Below are positions 45,552 through 53,986 of a stretch of DNA of 64,000 bases, piece after piece. Every line of letters starts with the position of its first letter. The stretch's first letter is position 1. The translations under genes and the position numbers were made by a program. The notes beneath the pieces are model-generated. The model was not told the origin of the DNA, did not search any database, and saw only the letters and a list, made by a program, of their open reading frames with translations. The stretch is taken from positions 1 to 64,000 of the forward strand of contig NZ_AKJX01000119.1 in assembly GCF_000276605.1 (NCBI RefSeq), in the 5' to 3' direction. Source of the DNA: Acidovorax sp. CF316. GTDB lineage: Bacteria > Pseudomonadota > Gammaproteobacteria > Burkholderiales > Burkholderiaceae_C.

Positions 45552-45860
45552 ATGGATCGCTACGCAGGCAAATCCTTTTTGAGGCTGCTGGACAGCTACT
45601 TTCTGGATGTGATCGGCCAGTTGGGGGAGGCTCAGAACCCTGCACTGGTTGCCATGCAGCCGCGATTGGCCGCGGTGTACCGCGACCGGGGGTCGTAGCA
45701 GGAGATCGTGGCCAGGCAGATGGATTTTCCACCGGGCGTGACCGATCGGGTGCAGATGTTCTCGAGCAGCTACCAGGAGGTATGCCAGATAAATCGGCTG
45801 CAGCCCGATGCGCTCGCCTTTGTGGCGTCTTTCGTCCGCCAGAATTTTTCCGACATCTGA
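45552..45860 (+). pseudogene. Small gene interrupted by an in-frame amber codon
   Basis: From ATG 45552 (MDRYAGKSFLRLLDSYFLDV) the frame reads 48 codons to TAG at 45696-45698. It then continues in the same frame without other stops (QEIVARQMDFPPGVTDRV ... ALAFVASFVRQNFSDI) to TGA at 45858. The intact product would be 102 residues, like small proteins I have seen next to polymorphic toxins, where a Trp would fit the amber site (TGG to TAG). It is thus probably a decayed orphan immunity gene. Suppression or readthrough is possible but has no other support. Confidence 0.7.
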
Positions 45861-45878
45861 TGGGGAATCCGATGAACC

Positions 45879-45905
45879 AAGCCCGCCAAGTGCGGGCTTT
45901 TTTTT
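45879..45905 (+). terminator. Intrinsic terminator after the toxin-immunity cassette
   Basis: Stem AAGCCCGC / GCGGGCTT with loop CAAGT and a run of eight T. It is nearly identical to the terminator at 42394. It separates the toxin cassette from the capsid operon. Confidence 0.9.
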
Positions 45906-45972
45906 GCTCTGCGTACCGTGAACGCCACCATCGTCACTGCTCCTCCAGACCCGGCAGGGCTTTGAAACAGCG

Positions 45973-45982
45973 GCATATATGC
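45973..45982 (+). promoter_or_regulatory. GCATATATGC palindrome upstream of the capsid operon
   Basis: Third copy of the decamer, directly after the terminator at 45879 and 129 nt before the scaffold start at 46112. This 257-bp gap holds no gene, which fits a promoter region for the virion genes. Confidence 0.5.
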
Positions 45983-46111
45983 CACCCCTTCAGCGCGCTC
46001 GCCTCTTCGCGGACATTGCTTTCACGGGCGATGCGCCCGGTGTCAGCAACCACCACCCGCCACCACTGCCTCTGGCCCCGCGGGCCACGCCGAAGAAGGA
46101 CCGACCGCACC

Positions 46112-47203
46112 ATGAACACCACCGACAGCAGCAACAGCAACACCAGCCACGCCACCGCAGGCAGCCTGGAACCCGGCGAGGGCGCCGCCAGCGCAATGGA
46201 TGCCGAGGACCAGATGGTGCAGGCGCTGGATGCTCTGCGCCAGGAGCGTGCGGAAACGGGTGGTGACGCGCAGGTGTCCACCGCCACCATGCCGGCAGGT
46301 CCCGATGGGGACTTGCCCGCAGCAATGGCGATGGGCGCCGAGGCCACCGGCACCGATGCCGCGCAGACCCGTGCGCGCCAAGCCGCCGCGCAGCACAGCG
46401 ACCGGGCCGGCAACCCCGACCCCGCCGAGCTGCTGCGCCGCACGCAGGAAGAGCTGCACAAGGCGCGCAGCGAGATGGGCCGCGTGGGCCAGCTCAACCG
46501 CTACCTGAACCAGGCACGGGCCGAGCGCGACCGCTTGCTGCAGGAGAACGCGCAGCTCAAGGGCCGTGGCGGCAGGGCTGCGCCGGGCACCCAGGGCGAC
46601 AGTTCCGCCGCCGCGTCCGCGCGGCTGGCCGAGCTGTCCGCGAAGGTGCAGCAGTTCCCCGAACTGCATGGGCTGGTGGGCGCCGTGCAGCAGGCCCTGC
46701 AGGCCGTGGATGCGCAGGCCGCGACGGTGGCCGAGCAGACCGCCGCCCGCATGGTCGAGCCGCTGCACGGCCTGCGCGCCGAGCACGAGCAGCGCGCCCA
46801 GGAGCAACGCAGCGCCGCCTACCAGGCCGCGATGCAAACCTTCGAGGCCACCTACCCGAACGCGGTGGAGGTGGTGCGCAGCGCGGACTTCAGCGCCTGG
46901 ATCGGCACGCAGCCCCAGCCCATCCAGACGGCCTTCTACCAGGGGCAGGACCCCGGTGAGGCGATTGCGGTGATGGATGCGTACGACGCCCACCTGCGCC
47001 GCGCGGGCCGCGCCCCCATTGCCCGCTACCCCCAGCAACAACAGCCCGCCGCACAGCGCGCCAGCGCCAATGCCGCCAGGCTGCAGTCGGCGGCCGGCTT
47101 GACTTCGCGCGCCAGCGGCGCCCGGGGCGGCCTGCCGCCCGAGGACGATTTCGAAGCCTCGCTGGACTTCTTTCGGCGCCAGCGCCTGGGCGGCCTGGCA
47201 TAG
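46112..47203 (+). CDS. Phage capsid scaffolding-like protein
   Basis: 363 residues from ATG 46112 (MNTTDSSNSNTSHATAG), with AGAAGGA upstream. The acidic, Ala/Gln-rich sequence has a coiled coil (residues 110-160: LLRRTQEELHKARSEMGRVG, LNQARAERDRLLQENAQLKG). A C-terminal helical region follows (FEATYPNAVEVVRSADFSAW, QTAFYQGQDPGEAIAVMDAY). It immediately precedes the major capsid gene, as scaffold genes do. Scaffolds guide procapsid assembly and leave before packaging. The assignment rests on composition and position. Confidence 0.75.
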   Translation: MNTTDSSNSNTSHATAGSLEPGEGAASAMDAEDQMVQALDALRQERAETGGDAQVSTATMPAGPDGDLPAAMAMGAEATGTDAAQTRARQAAAQHSDRAGNPDPAELLRRTQEELHKARSEMGRVGQLNRYLNQARAERDRLLQENAQLKGRGGRAAPGTQGDSSAAASARLAELSAKVQQFPELHGLVGAVQQALQAVDAQAATVAEQTAARMVEPLHGLRAEHEQRAQEQRSAAYQAAMQTFEATYPNAVEVVRSADFSAWIGTQPQPIQTAFYQGQDPGEAIAVMDAYDAHLRRAGRAPIARYPQQQQPAAQRASANAARLQSAAGLTSRASGARGGLPPEDDFEASLDFFRRQRLGGLA

Positions 47204-47278
47204 CCACGGGCTGCGGGGCCGCAGCCGCGCGCTGGCGCACACAGACACGTTTGAATTTTCCGACAAGGAGCCAATCTC

Positions 47279-48271
47279 ATGACCGTTTACGGTGACATCA
47301 CCCCCCGTACCGCCGCCTATGCGGTGGACAAGATGCTGGAGCGTGCCCAGCCCTCCCTGAACATGGCCAAGTTTGCCGTGGTGACGGCCGTGCCCAAGGG
47401 CAAGACCAAGGTCGTCAAGTGGCGCCGCTATGGCCGCCTGGCGCCCACCACCACGCCGCTGACCGAAGGCGTGACGCCCGTGCAGGGCAACATCACCAGC
47501 ACCGACGTGTCGGCCAACCTGGAGCAGTACGGCCAGCGCGTGCAGATCACCGACGTGATTGCCGACACGCACGAAGACCCGGTGCTCGGCGAACTGAGTG
47601 CCTCGCTGGGCGAGACCGCGGGCCAGACGCAGGAGCTGATCCTGTACAACACCATCAAGGCCGGCACGCAGGTGCTGTATGCCAACGGCGTGGCGCGCAA
47701 CGCGGTGAACACGACGATGACGGCCAACGTGGCGCGCCGCGCCATCCGCCAGCTCAAGGCGCAGGACGCGCGCCCGCTGACCACCGTGCTCAACGCCACC
47801 GACGGCGTGGGCACGCTGCCCATCCCTCCGTGCTATGTGTGCTTTGTACACCCCAACGTGGAGATGGACCTGCAGAACCCCGCGTTCTTCCCGGCCGGCT
47901 ACACGCGCATCCAGAACTACGGCACCTTCAAGCCGCTGTGCGAGAACGAGATCGGCGCGTTCGAGAACATCCGCTTCGTTTCGTCCACGCTGTATGCGCC
48001 GCTGGTCAACGCCGGCAATGCCACGCTGAACGGCATGCTGGGGGGCACGGCGGTGGACGTGTACCAGTCGGTCATCGTCGGCAAGGAGGCCTATGCCACG
48101 GTGAACCTGTCGGCATCGGGCTCGGGCCTCACGCCCATCGTGGTCAACCCCAAGCCCAGCGACAGCGACCCCATGGGCCAGCGCGGGCACGTGGCTTTCA
48201 AGATGTGGTCGGCCGCGGCGATCTTGAACGACGCCTGGATGACCCGCATCGAACATGGTGTGAGCGCCTGA
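47279..48271 (+). CDS. N4-gp56 family major capsid protein
   Basis: 330 residues, with AAGGAG upstream. The family signature reads YGDITPRTAAYAVDKMLERA, then TEGVTPVQGNITSTDVSANL, QYGQRVQITDVIADTHEDPV, LGETAGQTQELILYNTIKAG and FVHPNVEMDLQNP. It is the HK97-fold shell protein of N4-like and related podoviruses, about the usual length and with no interruption, so the gene looks functional. Neighbours are a scaffold upstream and virion genes downstream. Confidence 0.92.
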   Translation: MTVYGDITPRTAAYAVDKMLERAQPSLNMAKFAVVTAVPKGKTKVVKWRRYGRLAPTTTPLTEGVTPVQGNITSTDVSANLEQYGQRVQITDVIADTHEDPVLGELSASLGETAGQTQELILYNTIKAGTQVLYANGVARNAVNTTMTANVARRAIRQLKAQDARPLTTVLNATDGVGTLPIPPCYVCFVHPNVEMDLQNPAFFPAGYTRIQNYGTFKPLCENEIGAFENIRFVSSTLYAPLVNAGNATLNGMLGGTAVDVYQSVIVGKEAYATVNLSASGSGLTPIVVNPKPSDSDPMGQRGHVAFKMWSAAAILNDAWMTRIEHGVSA

Positions 48272-48335
48272 CGCCGGCTTGACCCCCGGGGCCGGCATGC
48301 AGCCGGCCCCTTCTCTCAACAGAAGGAATACTCCC

Positions 48336-48677
48336 ATGGCAAAAGCACAAGCCAAGGCCGCCGCATTGGCCGAAACCACCGCAGGCACCGACACCGACAT
48401 CGACGTGGCCGTGCAGCAGCACGGCTTCTCGGGCCAGACGGTCGAGATCAAGCTCTTCAAGGGCGAGCTGCACGAACCGCAGCAGCCCTTCTTCGGGCTC
48501 AACAACTACCAGATCCAGATCCAGCGCGAGCGCTGGGTGCGCGTGCCGGTGGAGATGGCCGACCACATCGAAGGCCTGGCCTACACGGTGCGCGAGGCCG
48601 ACCCCGAGGAGCCCGAGAACATCGACAAGATGCGCTGGGTCGAGAAGCCGCGTTTCCCTCTCCAGCGCAAAAGCTGA
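48336..48677 (+). CDS. Phage hypothetical protein between capsid and adaptor genes
   Basis: 113 residues from ATG 48336, with AGAAGGA upstream. An Ala/Thr-rich N-terminus (MAKAQAKAAALAETTAGTDT) is followed by an acidic alpha/beta domain (VEIKLFKGELHEPQQPFFGL, RERWVRVPVEMADHIEGLAY). Its position after the capsid gene suits a capsid decoration or head-completion role, but I do not recognise it. Confidence 0.75.
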   Translation: MAKAQAKAAALAETTAGTDTDIDVAVQQHGFSGQTVEIKLFKGELHEPQQPFFGLNNYQIQIQRERWVRVPVEMADHIEGLAYTVREADPEEPENIDKMRWVEKPRFPLQRKS

Positions 48678-48695
48678 GCGGGGAGGGCGCTCACC

Positions 48696-49394
48696 ATGAA
48701 CTTCCTGCAACTGGCCCGGGCCGTCAAGCGCGAGAGCGGCCTGTCGGGCGGCCCACCGGCCTCGGCCACGACGGCCAGTGGCGACGATTCCCGCGTGTTC
48801 GAATGGGTGAACTGGGCCTGGCGCGACATCGCGCTGGCGCACGAGTCCTGGCTGTTTCGCCGCGGCGAGGCGCTCGGCCAGGTGCCGGCCGGCAGCCTGG
48901 TGATGGTGCCCGAGGCCGCGGCCCCGGGCTTTGCGCTGGCCGACTTCGCCGCCTGGAAGCCCGCGGCCGACGGCTACCGCCCCAGCGCCTGGCGCGTGGC
49001 CGATGGGCAGGTGAGCGAGCATGCGCTGGCCTGGCTCGACTACGAGGCGTTTCGCCAGCGCTTTCTCACGGGCACGCACGCGCCCGGCGCGCTGCAGTAC
49101 TGGAGCATGGCGCCCGGTGGCGAGTTGCTGGTGGGCCCCACGCCCGATGCGGTGCACATGGTGCGCGCCGCCTACGTGAAGGACGTGGTGGACCTGGTGC
49201 TCGACGCCGACGAGCCGGCCCTGCCGGCGCGCTTTCATCCCCTGATCGGCTGGCGTGCGCTGCGCGAATACGGTGGCTTCGATGCGGCCAGCGAGGTCTA
49301 CCAGCGTGCCGAGCAGAACTACAGCATGGGCTTCTCGGCGCTGGCGCAGTCGCAGCTGCCACGCCCCGGCTTTGGTGCGAGGCCGCTCGCATGA
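48696..49394 (+). CDS. Phage adaptor (head-tail connector) protein
   Basis: 232 residues starting MNFLQLARAVKRESGLSGGP, with GGGGAGG upstream. The pattern RVFEWVNWAWRDIALAHESW and FHPLIGWRALREYGGFDAAS is what I know from phage adaptor proteins that follow N4-gp56 capsid genes and link portal to tail. Its stop overlaps the next start as ATGA. Confidence 0.78.
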   Translation: MNFLQLARAVKRESGLSGGPPASATTASGDDSRVFEWVNWAWRDIALAHESWLFRRGEALGQVPAGSLVMVPEAAAPGFALADFAAWKPAADGYRPSAWRVADGQVSEHALAWLDYEAFRQRFLTGTHAPGALQYWSMAPGGELLVGPTPDAVHMVRAAYVKDVVDLVLDADEPALPARFHPLIGWRALREYGGFDAASEVYQRAEQNYSMGFSALAQSQLPRPGFGARPLA

Positions 49395-51439
49395 CCGGCG
49401 AGATGCGCATGCCCGCGCTCAAGACCCAGTACTTCCCGCTGGCGGGCGGGCTCGATGCCGAGTCGGCGCAGCTCACCCTGCGCCCTGGCATGGTCACGGG
49501 CGCGATCAACTACGAAAGCTCGGCGCTGGAGGGGTACGAGCGCATCGGCGGTTACGAGCGCTTCGACGGCCGGCCCCGGCCCAGCGATGCGGCCTACAAG
49601 TGCCTGCGCGCCGCCACCGCCTTCACCGGCGTGGCCGTGGGGCAGACGGTGGCGGGCACCACCTCCGGCGCCACGGCGGTGGTGCTGTTGCTGCGCAGTG
49701 CGGCGCAGATGGTGGTGACCCGGCCCACGGGCGTGTTCGCCGTGGGCGAGGCCCTCACCGTGGCGGGCAGCCCGGTGGGCGTGTTCGACGGCGATGCCTC
49801 GGACATCGATGGCTTCGACGACAACGCCTTTGCAGCGCTGGCCGCCGACCACTACCGCGCGGTCATTGGCGCCGTGCCGGGGTCAGGGCCGCTGCGCGGC
49901 ATTGCCGTATTGAACGGCACGGTCTACGCCTGGCGCGACAACCTGGCCGCCACGGCGTGCAGTATCTACAAGAGTTCGGCCACCGGCTGGGCGCCGGTGT
50001 TCCATTACTACGAGCTGGCCTTCAGCGGCGGCAGCGGCACGGAGCCTGCGGTGGGCGCCAACGTCACCAAGGGCGCGGTGTCCGCCATCGTCAAGCGCGT
50101 GGTGGTGGAGTCGGGCACCTGGGCAGCGGGCACGGCCAAGGGGCGCTTCATCGTCACCGCGCCCTCGGGCGGCGCGTTCACCGCAGGCGCCTTCACGGCG
50201 GGTGTGACGGCCGTGGCTGCCGGTGCCGAGGCGGCTATCACCCAACTGCCCGGCGGCCGGCTCGATGCCGTGGTCTACAACTTCAACGGCCGGGCAGGGC
50301 AGCAGCGCATTTATGGCGCCGATGGCGTGAACCGCGGTTTCGAGTTCGACGGCGAGGTGCTGGTGCCGCTGGCCACCGGCATGGCGGCGGACAAGCCCGT
50401 GCACTGCGTGGCGCACAAGAACCACCTGTTCTTCAGCTTCGAGGGCTCGGTGCAGCACAGCGCCGTGGGCGATCCCTGCCGCTGGTCTGCCGTGGTGGGC
50501 GCGGCCGAGATCGCGGCCGGTGATGTGGTCACGGGCTTCCAGGTGCTGCCGTCGGACGCCGAGGGCGGCGCGCTCATGGTGTTTGCCGCCGAGCGCACCT
50601 GGGTGCTGTATGGCAGCAGCAGCGCCGACTGGCGCTTCGTGAACTTTGCCGACGACGTGGGCGCCCAGCGCGGCAGCGTGCAGAACCTGGGGCGCGTGCT
50701 GGTGTTCGACACCCTGGGCGTGGCCGTGGTCAGCGCCACGCAGGCCTTCGGCAACTTCGAGCGGCTGCCGCTGTCCTCGCGCATCCAGCGCCTGCTCAAG
50801 GCGCGCCAGGTCACAGCCTCGGTGGTCAACCGGGCCGACAAGCGCATGCGCCTGTTCTTTGCCACGGGCGAAAGCCTGAGCGTCACGCCCATCCCCACGG
50901 CCGACGGCGGCAGCGCGCTGGCCTTCATGCCCATCGACTACGGGCGCACGGTGCGCTGCACCTGCGATGCGGTGGTGGGCGGCGAGCACCGCAACTTCTT
51001 CGGCAGCGACGACGGCCATGTCTACGAGGCCGACCGGGGCCGCAGCTTCGATGGCGCTCCGATCCAGGCCTACCTGCGCCTGGCCTTCAACCACACCAAG
51101 AGCCCGATGGAGAAAAAGCGCTTTCGGCGTGTGGACCTGGAGAGCAAGAACCGCAGCGCCTGTCGCCTGCTGGTGCAGGGCGAGTACAGCCTGGGCAAGC
51201 CCGACGTGGGCCTGACCGACGTGGTGCATGTGCTGCAGAACGCCGGCGGCGCCTACTACAGCGTGAGCAACTACGGCCAGAGCTACTACAGCGTGCCCGC
51301 CAACGTGCTCTCCAAGGTGCGCCTGGACGGCGTGGGCACCGACCTCAGCCTGAACATCGTGAGCACCGCGCGCGACGAACTGCCCCACACGCTGCAGAGC
51401 GTGTCGGTGGTGTACACGCCGCGGCGCCTGGATCGATAG
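49391..51439 (+). CDS. Large phage structural protein, probable tail/stabilisation component
   Basis: 682 residues from ATG 49391, overlapping the previous stop by ATGA. It starts MTGEMRMPALKTQYFPLAGG and has a mostly beta sequence (ESSALEGYERIGGYERFDGR, DAVVYNFNGRAGQQRIYGAD, CRWSAVVGAAEIAAGDVVTG). The opening KTQYFPLAGGLDAE with NYESSALEGYERIGGYERFD recurs in uncharacterised virion proteins of this phage type. A tail-tube or stabilisation role is suggested only by position. There is no signal peptide. Confidence 0.75.
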   Translation: MTGEMRMPALKTQYFPLAGGLDAESAQLTLRPGMVTGAINYESSALEGYERIGGYERFDGRPRPSDAAYKCLRAATAFTGVAVGQTVAGTTSGATAVVLLLRSAAQMVVTRPTGVFAVGEALTVAGSPVGVFDGDASDIDGFDDNAFAALAADHYRAVIGAVPGSGPLRGIAVLNGTVYAWRDNLAATACSIYKSSATGWAPVFHYYELAFSGGSGTEPAVGANVTKGAVSAIVKRVVVESGTWAAGTAKGRFIVTAPSGGAFTAGAFTAGVTAVAAGAEAAITQLPGGRLDAVVYNFNGRAGQQRIYGADGVNRGFEFDGEVLVPLATGMAADKPVHCVAHKNHLFFSFEGSVQHSAVGDPCRWSAVVGAAEIAAGDVVTGFQVLPSDAEGGALMVFAAERTWVLYGSSSADWRFVNFADDVGAQRGSVQNLGRVLVFDTLGVAVVSATQAFGNFERLPLSSRIQRLLKARQVTASVVNRADKRMRLFFATGESLSVTPIPTADGGSALAFMPIDYGRTVRCTCDAVVGGEHRNFFGSDDGHVYEADRGRSFDGAPIQAYLRLAFNHTKSPMEKKRFRRVDLESKNRSACRLLVQGEYSLGKPDVGLTDVVHVLQNAGGAYYSVSNYGQSYYSVPANVLSKVRLDGVGTDLSLNIVSTARDELPHTLQSVSVVYTPRRLDR

Positions 51440-51461
51440 CTACCAAGGAGCAACAACACCC

Positions 51462-51905
51462 ATGGCCAACACTTTCTACCACCGCGTCTTCAACCCGCTG
51501 CCCGGCCAGCGCGTGGACGAGCAGGTCCTCAAGGACGAGTTCCAGCGCGTCGAGCTGGGCTTCGACGGCGTGGCCACCAAGGCCGGGCAGGTCGATGCCG
51601 GCCTGGCCACCAAGGCCAACCTGGCCGGCGGCAACGCCTTCACGGGCGACCAGTCCATCGCCGGCCACCTGGCTGCAGCCGGCACCGTCACCGCCGCCAC
51701 GCCGCTGCCACCGGGCGACAACAGCCAGGCCCTGGCCAGCACGAACTGGGTGCGGGCCTGGGTCAGCTCCCAGGCCGGTGGCGCCTTGGGCCTGCCCGTG
51801 GCGCCGGTGCAGGCCCAACCGCTGGCGCTGTTCGTGACCCAGGGCGTGCAGCAGTGGGCCCCGGTGCAGTCGCGCAGCAAGGTTTTCTATCTTTCAGGAG
51901 CTTGA
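51462..51905 (+). CDS. Phage virion protein, fibre-like N-terminal segment
   Basis: 147 residues, with AAGGAG upstream. MANTFYHRVFNPLPGQRVDE is followed by KDEFQRVELGFDGVATKAGQ and a repetitive Ala/Gly-rich region (GLATKANLAGGNAFTGDQSI), as found at the base of tail fibres. It is too short for a full fibre and may be an attachment piece or a remnant. Confidence 0.65.
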   Translation: MANTFYHRVFNPLPGQRVDEQVLKDEFQRVELGFDGVATKAGQVDAGLATKANLAGGNAFTGDQSIAGHLAAAGTVTAATPLPPGDNSQALASTNWVRAWVSSQAGGALGLPVAPVQAQPLALFVTQGVQQWAPVQSRSKVFYLSGA

Positions 51906-51910
51906 TCGAC

Positions 51911-52219
51911 ATGGCAAACGGACGCCTTTTTGCACTGGACCTGGCCGCGGCCACGGCCACCACCCTCTACCAGCCGGCCACGCAGACCGGCACGCTCACG
52001 CTGTCGCTGGTCAACCGCAACACCTCGGCCGTGCTGGCCCGCGTGGCCCTGGCCGCCGCGGCCACACCCACCGACGCGGAGTGGATCGAGTACGACGTGT
52101 ACCTGGCGCCCTCGGGCGTGCTCGAACGCACGGCCATCGTCGTCGGGCCGGGCCAGTACCTGGTGGCGCGCACGAGCGCAGCCGGGGTGTCGGCCGTGGG
52201 CTTCGGGTTCGAGGAATAG
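51911..52219 (+). CDS. Small phage protein, all-beta
   Basis: 102 residues from ATG 51911, 5 bp after the previous stop, with AGGAG overlapping that gene. The sequence (MANGRLFALDLAAATATTLY, LTLSLVNRNTSAVLARVALA, GVLERTAIVVGPGQYLVART) looks like a single beta-sandwich, as in small virion decoration proteins. It is the last phage gene here. The next 221 bp hold only the APE leader, with no terminator that I can see. Confidence 0.7.
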   Translation: MANGRLFALDLAAATATTLYQPATQTGTLTLSLVNRNTSAVLARVALAAAATPTDAEWIEYDVYLAPSGVLERTAIVVGPGQYLVARTSAAGVSAVGFGFEE

Positions 52220-52380
52220 GGCAGGGCGGTCGCTCTTTGTCGCCAGGATGCAACGCTGGATGGCCTCCCCCATTTGGGTGAAGTCGTTGTAACCCTTTGT
52301 ATGGGGGGCGTTGCCCGCATGGGGCGCCGATTTGTGTGCACATGTAACCGTAAAACTGCCGCCGCCAGGGGGCTTTCTGA

Positions 52381-52410
52381 GATAATTGCCCCGTGTGTGC
52401 CGTACACACG
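52381..52410 (+). promoter_or_regulatory. Possible APE operon promoter element with inverted repeat
   Basis: GATAAT at 52381-52386 resembles a -10 box, but no good -35 lies 17 bp upstream. Six bases on is a 7-bp inverted repeat, CGTGTGT / ACACACG, with a 5-nt spacer (52392-52410), where a repressor or hairpin could act near the transcript start. The operon's first codon is at 52441. The assignment is tentative. Confidence 0.35.
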
Positions 52411-52440
52411 CCAAGCAATCAAAGAAATCGGGAGAGGGCT

Positions 52441-53217
52441 GTGCGCGCTGCGTTCGCCGTTCGGGCGTGGGCTGCGATAGCACCGGGCCTGCAAAGTCAG
52501 GAGCAATGGCTGCAGTGGGCCAAGGCACCGGTGTGCCCCGTGGGGGGCACGGCGGTCGAGCTGCCCCACGTGCCCGCCATGGCGCGGCGCCGCCTGGGTC
52601 ACCTGGCGAAGATGGCCGTGAGTGTGGCCGACAGCGTGCTGCCACCCGAAGAGGGCGCCGACATCCCCGTGGTCTGGGCCTCGCGCTACGGCGATGCCGA
52701 CAAGGCGCTGTCCCTGCTGCGCTCCCAGGCCCAGGATGAACCCCTGTCGCCCACCGCCTTCGGCCTGTCGGTGCACAACGCCGTCGGCGCGCAGCACTCC
52801 ATCCTGCGCGGCATGCGCGCCAACGCGGTCTGCGTCGCGTCCTCGCACTGCGCGCCCGAAGCCGGCGTCGTCGAGGCCGTGGGCCTGCTGCAGGATGCCG
52901 AGCCCGGTGCGGCCGAGGTGCTGCTGGTCTGCTACGACGAACCGCTGCCGCCCGGCTACGCTGCGTTCCACGACGAGCCCGTGGCCGAATACGCCTGGGC
53001 CGCACTGCTGGCGCCCCTGCAGGCCGGCGAAGCGGGCTTTGCACTGCAGGCACTCGATGCGGCGCCACAGGGCGACGAAGAGACCCCGGGGCGTGGCGGG
53101 GCCGGTGTCTTGCCGCATGGGCTCGATGCCCTGCATTTTCTGCTGAAGGGCGAGCGGCAACACCTGGTGCATGGCCATGCATCGGGCCAATGGATGTGGG
53201 AGCGCGTGCATGCTTGA
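52441..53217 (+). CDS. Beta-ketoacyl synthase-like chain length factor (aryl polyene)
   Basis: 258 residues. The GTG at 52441 is chosen because GGGAGAGG precedes it. The sequence is of the ketoacyl-synthase N-terminal type found in APE clusters (VVWASRYGDADKALSLLRSQ, SPTAFGLSVHNAVGAQHSIL). The residues around VHNA lack the catalytic Cys, as expected for a chain length factor that partners an active ketosynthase. By order and content it corresponds to ApeC of the E. coli system. It is the first gene of the operon. Confidence 0.82.
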   Translation: MRAAFAVRAWAAIAPGLQSQEQWLQWAKAPVCPVGGTAVELPHVPAMARRRLGHLAKMAVSVADSVLPPEEGADIPVVWASRYGDADKALSLLRSQAQDEPLSPTAFGLSVHNAVGAQHSILRGMRANAVCVASSHCAPEAGVVEAVGLLQDAEPGAAEVLLVCYDEPLPPGYAAFHDEPVAEYAWAALLAPLQAGEAGFALQALDAAPQGDEETPGRGGAGVLPHGLDALHFLLKGERQHLVHGHASGQWMWERVHA

Positions 53218-53986
53218 AGTCATCAACCGGGCCTGGCGTATCGTGGCCACGGGATTCTGCTTTTCCGTGTTCGGCCTGGGCGGCCTGGTGCTGCGCTGCG
53301 TGGTGTGCCCGGTGTTCACGCTGGTGGTGCGCGATCCGGCGCGCCAGCAGCAGCTCTCGCAGGCCGCCATCCACCACTGCTTTCGCTGGTTCGTGGGACT
53401 CATGAACTTTGTGGGCGTGATCTCCTACGAGGTGCATGGCCGCGAGCGCCTGCAGCGCCGGGGTCTCTTGATCCTGGCCAACCACCCCTCGCTGATCGAC
53501 GTGGTGTTCCTGATCTCCTTCGTGCGCCATGCGGACTGCATCGTCAAGGCGGCGCTGGCACACAACCCCTTCATGCGCGGCCCGATCCGGGCGGCGGGCT
53601 TCATCACCAACGGCGACGGCGCCGGGCTGCTGGAGGACTGCGTGCGCTCGCTCAAGGGCGGCAACAACCTCATCATCTTCCCGGAGGGCACGCGCACGCC
53701 CGTGCAGGGCGCCAACCGCCTGCAGCGCGGGGCCGCCCACGTGGCGGTGCGCGGGCGCATCGACATCACGCCCGTGCACATCCACAGCAGCCTGCCCATG
53801 CTGACCAAGGGCACGCCGTGGTGGAAGGTGCCCGCGCGCAAGCCGCACTTCACCATCGAAGTGCGGCCCGATATTGCGGTGGAAGAATTCTGTGACTCGG
53901 CCGCCAGCGACACCCTGGCTGCGCGCCATGTGACCGAGCATCTGTCCGTACAACTTTTCAAGGGGCCTGCCAGTGCTTCAACTTGA
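53210..53986 (+). CDS. Lysophospholipid acyltransferase family protein (APE cluster)
   Basis: 258 residues from ATG 53210 (MLEVINRAWRIVATGF), overlapping the previous gene by 8 bp. A hydrophobic N-terminal membrane anchor is followed by the PlsC motifs NHPSLID (91-97, His and Asp catalytic pair) and FPEGTRT (157-163). It likely transfers an acyl or polyenoyl group to a lipid-type acceptor at the inner membrane, an ApeD-like role in the APE pathway. The acceptor is not known from sequence. Confidence 0.88.
   Translation: MLEVINRAWRIVATGFCFSVFGLGGLVLRCVVCPVFTLVVRDPARQQQLSQAAIHHCFRWFVGLMNFVGVISYEVHGRERLQRRGLLILANHPSLIDVVFLISFVRHADCIVKAALAHNPFMRGPIRAAGFITNGDGAGLLEDCVRSLKGGNNLIIFPEGTRTPVQGANRLQRGAAHVAVRGRIDITPVHIHSSLPMLTKGTPWWKVPARKPHFTIEVRPDIAVEEFCDSAASDTLAARHVTEHLSVQLFKGPASAST

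Noticed and set aside
48803-49390. Upstream extension of the large phage structural gene to 48803
   Set aside because: It lies wholly over the adaptor gene in another frame. The ATGA overlap at 49391 is the natural start and the extension is Arg-rich noise.
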